Assembly (NCBI GenBank): GCA_002077045.2
Contig: KZ111145.1
Location: forward strand, 572,834-636,833
Length of the DNA: 64,000 bases
Direction of reading: 5' to 3'
Origin: Rachicladosporium sp. CCFEE 5018
Lineage: Eukaryota; Ascomycota; Dothideomycetes; Cladosporiales; Cladosporiaceae
Below the pieces are notes generated by a model that saw nothing but the letters and a program-made list of their open reading frames with translations, was not told the DNA's origin and did not search any database. Position 1 is the first letter of the stretch; every line of letters starts with the position of its first letter. This document shows, in pieces, positions 56,460 through 64,000 of the stretch. The translations under genes and the position numbers were made by a program.

Positions 56460-59400
56460 TTTGAGGGTGGTGAGCGAACGCCGCTAGGCGCGAAGAGTCG
56501 TCGTACGGACCAAGACAATGGCGCATCGTCGAACCTCGACAACTTCCACAGCAGGCCTATCACATGGGCTGTGACAGAGGAACAACGGCAGAGGGAGTAT
56601 GCCGTGACTGCTCTGTACCCTCGATTGCTGTACACATTCAGCGATTGCGTGGTCTTTGTCCTTCGCAACGCAAAGACGTTCCAATCCGCTGTCTTGACGA
56701 AACTGCTGGAATGGGGCGTCGCTGCTCTCGAAAGCGCCATCAACGCTCCTGCTCTATCACACTGCATCGTAGCCTTGAATGGGACCGATCCAGGTGTAGA
56801 CGAGCGAGAGTGGGATGTCAATTATGCAACACAAAGTCTGCTGTCCTCGGTGAAGACTGCGCTGGATCCCGTTGAAGGTGTCCCAGCATTCAGGGCACTT
56901 GCTGATCACTGGCGAGCGTTGGGCAAGCAAATATTCAGCGTCGAAGATCTCATTTTGCGGTACTACAGCTCCTTCAAGGTGATCAGAATTCCTAGCAAGC
57001 CGAGATACATGACCATCGATACGCAAATCGGCCAACTACACAACATGATCAAGACGAATGTCGAAGACTCCTTCCGCACTAAACGACGTGCTCGCATGTT
57101 GACGAACGCCGATGAGCTCGATGTCTACCTGCAGTCTGGATTTGACCACTTTACGACATATCTCAACGTACCCTTCAACTTCATGAAAGTATCATTACTA
57201 CACCATGCTATCCCAAACGACTTCGGTGGGCACATCCTGCAATTGTGCACAACAATCTCCGCCAAACAGCCAAATCATCAGCCCGGACGTGTGGCGTGGA
57301 TGTTCGAGAAGCTTAGTGTAATGCTGGCTTCTTGTGTATTGTTGGACTGCGCTCGCTTTCGAAAGGGCAGAGTAGACGAGCTCTTTGGCTCGTACGTCAA
57401 ATTCTTTGACTACGCCATGAGTGAGTACCTCGAACTGCACTACCCTTGCTCATATGTAAGCTCGGATGGCACTCGACGGTGTCAGCTCGTCAAGGCGAGA
57501 CATTTGCCAAAAGGTCACCAAGACGAGAGAGGCATCATTGCGACAGGCGACTACGAAGCAGCATTTGACTCCACGTTCCTGCCGCTGTGGAAGAACCAGC
57601 TTCGCGCAGCCATCGCCGACATTCAGCGGGACTTTCAGTATGAGCTAGAGCAGATCGCGCATGGCGTGGAAGGTCAAACAATACCCGAAGAGCGCATTGC
57701 TCTGGGTCTGCATGTTGAGTACCTGAACACGTTCTTCGAAATCATTGGCTCAGCTGGGTCGATTGTCTCGCACGCCACATGTTTCTGCTGCTTGATGGAC
57801 GTGCCTGAGCATCCTCTTCCCTGCGGCCATGTTCTATGTTCCGCATGCACGAAGGCTTACAGCAGACGACTGAATGGCCACTCGGCTACAATGTCGTCAT
57901 GTCCGCTGCACCAGTACAGTACCAAGTGGGCGAAGCCCGCACTGATCAAGTTCAAGCCCACTGGTGCTGGTGTGAGAGTGCTTTCGCTGGATGGTGGAGG
58001 AATCAGGGGTATTGTCCAGCTCGAGGTACTACGAGCTATGGAGCAAGCGATCGGCGGCTTCATACCAATACAGTCATTCTTTGATTTGATTGTTGGATCT
58101 GGGTATGGGGGCATGCTTGCTGTCGGCCTGGCAACCCGAGACAAGAGCGTGGACCAGTGCATCGACCAGTTCTCGGCAATCTGTGATCATGCCTTCCAGC
58201 CACGCATGAAAGGTGTCCCTGTCGTCACTTCAATCGTCGCAGCTCTTGGTAGTGGCAGAAGGTACAAGACCAAGCCATTATACGCAGCTCTAAAAACCGC
58301 ATTTGGTGAGAGCGATCATTTGTTCGACGCGGAAACACAGTTCCGACCTGGGTCTAAGGTGGCGCTAGTTTCCACCAGCGCGACCGGAAGGGAGTCCATC
58401 CTGCTGGCAAGCTACCGCCGATCTGAAGACTCCGCTCCAATATATCACTTCGAAAGACCTCACGAGCCGGAGATGGAGCTCAAGATCTGGCAGTCTGTCG
58501 CCGCGTCGATCGCGCATCCAGGTCACGTCAAGGCTTTCACTTTCCACGGACAGACGTATCTGGACGGTGGACTTCGATGCGGGAATCCAGCACACATTGC
58601 AGACCGCGAGAGGCAGCTGATATGGCCCGAGGCGAGCGAGCCAGATCTGTTCTTGTCGCTAGGCACAGGCCAGAATCGTATCACAGTACTGCAGAAGCTC
58701 AGTGACAAAGTACCGAACGGCACAGATGCTGCAAGAAAGCAGTCTGGCCGATGGCGGTCAAAACGACTTGATGATGTCTTGGACGCAGAGCTTGCATGGA
58801 CTGAGTTCAGATCTCAAGCAGTACGTGAGAGGTCTGAAGCCAAAGGCAGAAGATATATTCGATTCAACCCTGATCTTGACAAGGAGCCGCCTGCGCCGGA
58901 CAGCACGAACGACCTAGTGTCCTTACAGAACAACGTGCGCAAGCGTCTGGCGACGCCGCATCGTATCGCTGCATTGCGCAACGTGGCGCATCGCTTAGTC
59001 GCATCGTCGTTCTACCTCGAGCTACAGAGCAAAGCGACGGCGGAGCAGAGTGAGCAGATTTGTTCCGCTAGTATTGTGTGTCGGTTCGAAGACGGAAGTG
59101 CTGAAATGCGTGGCCTTGGCCAGATCTTGGAGGACCGCATGGGCGAAGGTTTCGAGCCATACTTCATGATCAAGCCCGATATGAACCGGAACGAATTCAT
59201 CCAGAAAGCACCTATCACGAAAAACATCACTCGCGCACTTATCGATGGAGGTGTCTTCGGCTTGCCCAACATCTACATACCGCTCAGAGACGAGTCGAAC
59301 GCTACGAGTATCACACTCTTTCTGCAACAGCATGATGGTCTGGAGCCGGATGGCTTTCCAATCAGTGGGTTCCCGCGAGTGCTTTTGGGCGAGCCAAAAC

Positions 59401-60554
59401 AAGCCCAGCCAACCCGCAAGCCGGTTAGAGCGAGTCTGGACCAGCGTACGCGCTCTGAGAAGCTTCGATCTGGCCACGAGCGCGGAGTATCAGAAGTAGA
59501 TACGATCTCTCTGAACGGGCCCGACACAGGGAACAACTCCAGCGAAACCAGCCGCGAGGATGCTCGAGATGCTGGCACGAGCCCGGCATCAGCAGTCCGA
59601 AAGCAGTCCCTTGCCGAGATCATTGCTCAACATCAGTTGCAAGGTAGCAGTATCAAGCAGCGCACCAACCGATTCTGGACATACATTGGTAACAATCACA
59701 TGGCTCAGCATCCAGAGATGTACAGCGAAGCCGAGCTCGCCAAATTCGCCTCCGATCCCAATAACAGTACCCCGACTCAGACTCCCAGATCAGCCTACCC
59801 ACCAGTCTCTCACTCTCCTCCTGCAACTGGCCTCGGTATACAGACCTCTCTCGATCCCATCGACACCGCTCCTCAAATGCAGCAAGTCGATGGCACATCC
59901 GTCTTTCCTCCGTCACGCTATCGTCTGACCAATCCCGATCCCGGTACGACGTACCCTTACCCCAGTGAAGCGGGTACAGACCACTCGGGAGATGACGACG
60001 GCAGCGTCTATTCCGCGCATGACATGGTCATTGCCGAACCAGTACAGGTGCGTGTCGCCCCATCTCCTACTCTCATTCGTCAAAATCAGTCTCGTCCCAA
60101 CACACCCAAGTCCAGCGGATCGGCAGATACCTTCCGCACCGCCGCTGCCACGTTGTCCGGCGCAGAAGTCGGGGCATCGCCTCCACCAAGATCGGAAGCG
60201 GAGACGCTGAAGCCTACGGTCTTTGTGCAGCCTGCGAAGGCGAGACGAACGCACAGAAGTCTGCCGAGTACGGTGCTGGCTGAAGACTTTCCAAGACCGC
60301 CGAGTATGGCTGAGAGTGAGGTCAGACGGTCGGTGGCCAGCGCTTCCAAAGTGTCTCCACCGCCGTCGGAGGCAACGGTGAAAAAATCTTCATCGCGACC
60401 AAGAACGCCGATGTCGAGATTTGCGTCGCCCAGAGTCACGACACCTACCTCGCCTCGTGCTGTAGCGCCGAGATCGCCAGGTACACGACGACCGTCGACC
60501 AGGAAGTCATCAGGGCGGGACACGATTTCTTCTCTGCTTGATGAATACGAATGA
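56460..60554 (+). CDS. RING-finger / patatin-like protein, 5'-truncated and lacking the nucleophile serine
   Basis: The frame is open from 56439. Counting from a GTG at 56571 there are 1327 residues. Family-like sequence begins upstream of it (PLGAKSRRTDQDNG), yet the first in-frame ATG is at 57009, so the true start is lost. Order: helical N-terminal region (LYPRLLYTFSDCVVFVLRNA), RING-type finger from Cys404 (CFCCLMDVPEHPLPCGHVLC followed by SAC and CPLH), patatin domain with the oxyanion loop DGGGIRG at Asp474, GSGYGG at 509-514 where GxSxG is expected, and DGG at Asp665. A Ser/Pro-rich tail follows. Fungal relatives of this layout exist, but their role is unclear. Without the serine, lipase activity is unlikely. 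Confidence 0.7.
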   Translation, partial: FEGGERTPLGAKSRRTDQDNGASSNLDNFHSRPITWAVTEEQRQREYAVTALYPRLLYTFSDCVVFVLRNAKTFQSAVLTKLLEWGVAALESAINAPALSHCIVALNGTDPGVDEREWDVNYATQSLLSSVKTALDPVEGVPAFRALADHWRALGKQIFSVEDLILRYYSSFKVIRIPSKPRYMTIDTQIGQLHNMIKTNVEDSFRTKRRARMLTNADELDVYLQSGFDHFTTYLNVPFNFMKVSLLHHAIPNDFGGHILQLCTTISAKQPNHQPGRVAWMFEKLSVMLASCVLLDCARFRKGRVDELFGSYVKFFDYAMSEYLELHYPCSYVSSDGTRRCQLVKARHLPKGHQDERGIIATGDYEAAFDSTFLPLWKNQLRAAIADIQRDFQYELEQIAHGVEGQTIPEERIALGLHVEYLNTFFEIIGSAGSIVSHATCFCCLMDVPEHPLPCGHVLCSACTKAYSRRLNGHSATMSSCPLHQYSTKWAKPALIKFKPTGAGVRVLSLDGGGIRGIVQLEVLRAMEQAIGGFIPIQSFFDLIVGSGYGGMLAVGLATRDKSVDQCIDQFSAICDHAFQPRMKGVPVVTSIVAALGSGRRYKTKPLYAALKTAFGESDHLFDAETQFRPGSKVALVSTSATGRESILLASYRRSEDSAPIYHFERPHEPEMELKIWQSVAASIAHPGHVKAFTFHGQTYLDGGLRCGNPAHIADRERQLIWPEASEPDLFLSLGTGQNRITVLQKLSDKVPNGTDAARKQSGRWRSKRLDDVLDAELAWTEFRSQAVRERSEAKGRRYIRFNPDLDKEPPAPDSTNDLVSLQNNVRKRLATPHRIAALRNVAHRLVASSFYLELQSKATAEQSEQICSASIVCRFEDGSAEMRGLGQILEDRMGEGFEPYFMIKPDMNRNEFIQKAPITKNITRALIDGGVFGLPNIYIPLRDESNATSITLFLQQHDGLEPDGFPISGFPRVLLGEPKQAQPTRKPVRASLDQRTRSEKLRSGHERGVSEVDTISLNGPDTGNNSSETSREDARDAGTSPASAVRKQSLAEIIAQHQLQGSSIKQRTNRFWTYIGNNHMAQHPEMYSEAELAKFASDPNNSTPTQTPRSAYPPVSHSPPATGLGIQTSLDPIDTAPQMQQVDGTSVFPPSRYRLTNPDPGTTYPYPSEAGTDHSGDDDGSVYSAHDMVIAEPVQVRVAPSPTLIRQNQSRPNTPKSSGSADTFRTAAATLSGAEVGASPPPRSEAETLKPTVFVQPAKARRTHRSLPSTVLAEDFPRPPSMAESEVRRSVASASKVSPPPSEATVKKSSSRPRTPMSRFASPRVTTPTSPRAVAPRSPGTRRPSTRKSSGRDTISSLLDEYE

Positions 60555-61045
60555 TGAGATTTGCATATGTTTCATGAATTCGAACGATGACTTCCAGGAC
60601 CCGAGATCTAACACCGCCGCGTTCTTCGCACAGGCATCTCGACAGTACCCCATCCGCGGCCAATCACTACACCACAGTCCGGTCGAAGACGCGATGTTGC
60701 CCAGTCCCGAGTGAGTACTGCGTACGCTTTACCGTCTTGCGCAACGATGTTAACCAGCTGTGCAGCACAATGTCCCGCCTCGAAGGCTGGCTTGCACAGC
60801 AGGGCAAAGCAGCCGCTTCGCCAACATCGACACGCGACATGGGCGGAGGACTGGGATCAGTCCTAGAAGGTGACGAGTCATGAGGTGATCGCAGTTCGAG
60901 CGTTCGCGGCAAGTTATTCAGCATTGGCGTAGCGTTGGAGTAGCATTTGTAGAGAAAATTGTTCATTGTACATTCTGGTCAAATTACAAAGTTCATACAT
61001 CCATGTCGGTCATCCTCATATCGCTCCTCGTCATAACCCCACTTC
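60555..61045. other. Convergent intergenic region
   Basis: About 490 bases between the 3' ends of the patatin-like and CmcJ-like genes. No gene recognised. A 98-codon frame at 60587-60883 without family features is not called. Confidence 0.4.
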
Positions 61046-61906
61046 TCAACCGAACACCAAAGCCCTGACCTCAATGCTCTCTCGTCCTGGCCACCCATCT
61101 TGCGTCCTGGAGTCGACGAAAGCACTGTGTGGCGTCCTGGCTCTGTCCTTGGAATCGTAGCACTGCAGCAACACCCTCTCACTGTTCCCCATGCCGCTCA
61201 GATACCACCACTTGCCCTCCTTCGTGTACTGTACACCAGCGGTCTCACCAGTGCGATCGGGATACCTGTGCTCAACCGGCACGATGTGCTCGTCCGTCAC
61301 AGTCCTCGAGTCCGCGTAGGCCAGCGGAGAAGCGACAACAGGGCCATTGAGTGGTCGCCAGACGTTGATCAAGCGGACGCGGCCGTTCAACAGCTTCTCT
61401 GCCTCGTCGCCCATGTGGTGATACACTCGTGCACGAGCTGACTTCGTCGTCTGATCGATATGCGCTCTCGTGACAGGTGCTCTCTTCGCACCCGGCTGAC
61501 TCCGTCGCACCGTGTGATCGAAGAAGAAGATCCTCTCCGCACCAGGCACATTTCCCAACAGCAGCTTCTCGACCTCAGGGTAGTACTTCGACTTTATGCT
61601 CTCATCGTCGACGAACTCCTTCTCCGCGCTCTCAGGCACGCCCGACACAACGCCGAAGCCAGAGGTGTTGATGCCGTGCTCAGCTTCATGGCCGCGCAGG
61701 TCGTGAATCTTGACTGACTGGTGGTTCTCGCCATAGTTCCGCTGTGGCGAACCTTCGGGTTGCGGCTCGACGTAGTTGTAGGGTTTGCTACCGTCGGCAG
61801 GAGGCGAATAAAAGATAAGCTCCGCTTCTGTGTCGCCGCGAGGAGGTGTGATGGGTTTGACTACGCTGAAGGATGTTTGGGTCTGGGTTGTAGTAGTGGT
61901 AGACAT
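61046..61906 (-). CDS. CmcJ/NvfI/AsaB-family oxidoreductase-like protein
   Basis: Single-exon protein of 286 aa starting MSTTTTTQTQTSFSVVKPIT; an upstream ATG at 61951 would add 15 residues that look like leader. Family blocks are YVEPQPEGSPQRNYGENHQS, VKIHDLRGHE, FGVVSGVP, ERIFFFDHTVRRSQPGAKRA, PVTRAHIDQTTKSARARVYH, INVWRPLNGPVVASPLAYAD and WWYLSGMGNSERVLLQCYDS. The AHID and W-RPL segments are shared with fungal AsaB, NvfI and EfuI and with bacterial CmcJ, several of which act in secondary metabolism, some as Fe(II)/2-oxoglutarate-type enzymes. No biosynthetic genes are adjacent. The substrate is unknown. Confidence 0.82.
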   Translation of the reverse strand: MSTTTTTQTQTSFSVVKPITPPRGDTEAELIFYSPPADGSKPYNYVEPQPEGSPQRNYGENHQSVKIHDLRGHEAEHGINTSGFGVVSGVPESAEKEFVDDESIKSKYYPEVEKLLLGNVPGAERIFFFDHTVRRSQPGAKRAPVTRAHIDQTTKSARARVYHHMGDEAEKLLNGRVRLINVWRPLNGPVVASPLAYADSRTVTDEHIVPVEHRYPDRTGETAGVQYTKEGKWWYLSGMGNSERVLLQCYDSKDRARTPHSAFVDSRTQDGWPGRESIEVRALVFG

Positions 61907-62555
61907 TCTGAACTGATCTGAGTGGTAGTAGGGAGTAGTCAAATTGAGCAACTGTCTTCTTACTATGTAAAGGAGAGGAGATGTAATGAAAGCAGGTGAA
62001 CGGTACTACCCCCCTAGACTTATACGTCGCGGCACCCAATACTTCTCAATGTGTATTTGTAACGATTGCCTTCGAGCGAGGTACCTCCATCGAGTTACCA
62101 TTACGAAGCTACAGCGAGACGTCATGGAGATCAGTATTCCCGCAAGCGGAAAGCGGATTCAATGCGGAGCTGGGCAAACAAGCCAATCATTGTGGTGGCG
62201 CTTATGGAAGCAGCGAGGAAGTACCCAAGTATCTTTGACAGCAGCGATTGCGTGCTCAACTGTCAATGGAGTGTTGTAGGTCAGGCGTCGCGATGTTGCG
62301 ATGATGAATGCGAGTAGGAGACAAGGGTGTGTCTGTGTACGGTCTGCACGCACAAAACAATGAGCTGCACAACTCTCCCAGCAGCACCGCGAGATGGCCC
62401 TCCTCTTTCATTAAGCTATTATATCTAGCGGTCGATCTGTACGACCATCGGTGCTCACCGCCGGTCATCTACGCTCTTCAGCAATCGATATTTGCTTATG
62501 CACATTCGCTGTGTATCTCGTTCCATGATTCCGCCACCACGAGAACCCATCCGCC
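61907..62555. other. Intergenic region
   Basis: About 650 bases with only short frames. It contains the promoter of the CmcJ-like gene and the 3' end of the next gene. Nothing else recognised. Confidence 0.4.
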
Positions 62556-64000
62556 TCACTCCAACCTCGCCACAACGAACACTGCAACCTCCACACCCGT
62601 CTTCGGCTCCCTTCCCTCGTCATACGGCCTCGTCTCCACATCCCTCATCAACTTCTGCCAAAGTTCCGTAGCAGTAGGAGGCCGATCAAGATGTCGATTA
62701 CTACTCTTCGTTGCAGCCTCCTGTGCAGCCCTCGTGACCAGCTCCGTAACGTGAACCTTCTCTTGCCGGGTCCACCAATCCTTTGCCCATGCCTGTCGCG
62801 TTAGGTGTATCGCTTTGGTCTGCGAGTAGGCCAACTCGAATCTCGCGCGCCGGCCGTGGAAGCGCTGCATCGTTGAGCTTCGCTGTGTGAGACGTGTGCA
62901 GAGCTGTCTAATGCGGCGTTCGAGCTCCACGTGCTCTAGGAGGGAATGAGCCGCGGGCATTGCGCCGAGACTTAGGCTTAGGTCGGAGGAGAAGCCGTTC
63001 GTGACGACCATTGAGCGGAGGACCGGGTCTAGGATCGGACTCAAGTATTCGTTCATGAATGTCTCCGCACCTGTCTTTGTCGGGTAGATGAATACTAGGC
63101 TACCATTGTCGGGCGATAGCTCCACGAGGCGATCGATAAGTATCGAGGGCCCATTGAGAGCGAACATCTCATTGTACTCGCGGCTGTTTGATGGAGGGAT
63201 GTAGCGCTCTACTATTGAGACGTCTATTGAGGAAGGCGGTACGACAGGACGTGGAGATCGAGGGAATGGCGAGAGGTCTTGCTGGTAGTCTGTGATGGGT
63301 ACTGCACTGCCGAAGATCTTCTGCGTGAAGTAGTCGTCGCCACCTACGGCTGGCCCAGGTGTGCTCGGGGGCGACGTTGGAAGCTCCTCAAGGTTGAAGC
63401 GACCAGGTATTGCATGGAAGACGTTGATCCATGCTGTGGGTGATGATGGTGTCGAGTCGTGTATAGCTTCTATGATGCTTTGGAAGGTATGTCCAGTAGG
63501 CGACGGACTAGGCAAGGCGTGTGATAGTACTTTGAGTAAGCTTTTCGATGTCGACGATGCTCGTATGTTGGTCACTATGCGTGTTGGTAGTGTGCAGGGA
63601 GTAAAGGAAGTCAGAGCACTTACGAACGGTCTGCACTGCACCATCCACCCAGCTGTGCGCTCCTGTGATGACCGATCTGCTGCCCTGATCGACTTGCATC
63701 GGCGAACCTACATCGCCCATGCCTTGGTCGCCGGCCTCTGCATGCCCAGCACTACCGGCCTCAGTAGCCGGCGAATCCATAGCTGCACCGGCGACGACAC
63801 ACGCCATAGAGGGTCGATAGCCTGCATCTCCGTCTGCTGGCGGTGTGAGAGTCTGCACATATGGATGCAGTGGAGTGAAAAGGTTCCGATGCTTGGGCTC
63901 AAAGGAGTGTGATAAGTTGTGTTGATGCAGCGCCAGCGCGTTCAGCGGTTGCAGAACATCAGAAGTCTCCGACAAGGAGTGCGCCCGTGCAAGTGGGAGG
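62556..64000 (-). CDS. Conserved fungal protein of unknown function (5' end beyond window)
   Basis: Two minus-strand exons: from beyond 64000 to 63624, and 63574-62556, joined by a 49-nt intron (GTAAGT..ATAG) giving AVQTVLTNIRASSTSKSLLK. The 3' exon is well conserved in style: TAWINVFHAIPGRFNLEELP, VSIVERYIPPSNSREYNEMF, GPSILIDRLVELSPDNGSLV followed by FIYPTKTGAETFMNEYLSPI, and LRSMVVTNGFSSDL. The alternation of hydrophobic strands and GA/GS turns suggests a Rossmann-like alpha/beta fold, but I cannot name the family. The C-terminus is helical and basic, ending in KTGVEVAVFVVARLE. The 5' exon is Ala/Gly-rich, with a candidate start at MACVVAGAAMDSPAT. Confidence 0.6.

Noticed and set aside
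1..64000. tRNA, rRNA and CRISPR features
   Set aside because: I looked for internal-promoter B-box-like GGTTCGAANCC patterns and regular short repeats on both strands and saw none; a dedicated RNA scan was not possible, and CRISPR is not expected in a fungal genome.

Overview
This is nuclear DNA of a filamentous ascomycete. Almost every multi-exon gene has short introns (about 50-60 nt) with GT..AG ends and CTRAC-like branch sites, intergenic DNA is a few hundred bases, and the genes are fungal (Zn2Cys6 regulator, HECT ligase, MFS pumps, QCR8, CCT3, RPL15, prohibitin). The protein families suggest a dothideomycete, possibly of the Capnodiales/Mycosphaerellales type; that placement is inference. 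A 100-N scaffold gap lies at 27444-27543.

Layout. 1-5.8 kb: three decayed genes (aspartoacylase-like, GH37 trehalase, amidohydrolase) around an AT-richer island. 6.3-25.6 kb: ordinary gene-dense sequence with a CPA-type cation/proton antiporter, CCT3, a Zn2Cys6 regulator, a Hul4-like HECT ligase, a BTB protein, RPL15, a sulfotransferase-fold protein and an arylsulfotransferase-family protein. 26.5-30.3 kb: an MFS gene cut by the gap, a mitochondrial mS38-type protein, PHB1 and QCR8. 30.5-36.9 kb: four tandem copies of an F-box-like gene family with a conserved phase-2 intron. 37.4-50.4 kb: a tiny four-exon gene, a secreted esterase, an FAD monooxygenase, phosphoketolase, a TLC-domain membrane protein and a 14-TM-type MFS pump. 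51-52 kb: a CCCH-like gene with an unresolved 5' end. 52.3-60.6 kb: an MFS gene and a RING/patatin gene, pointing away from each other, with two broken F-box copies between them. 61-64 kb: a CmcJ/AsaB-type oxidoreductase-like gene and an unknown conserved gene running off the right edge.

The most interesting feature is the 53.68-56.48 kb block. Two degenerate F-box copies sit where the 5' ends of both flanking genes should be: the MFS transporter lacks its N-terminal part, and the RING/patatin frame lacks a usable ATG for 146 codons. This looks like an ectopic copy of the 30-37 kb F-box array that replaced a divergent promoter and both gene starts. The patatin domain has also lost its nucleophile serine (GSGYGG where GxSxG is expected).

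Gene starts, exon ends and functions below were worked out by reading the sequence and recalling families. No alignment or database search was run.
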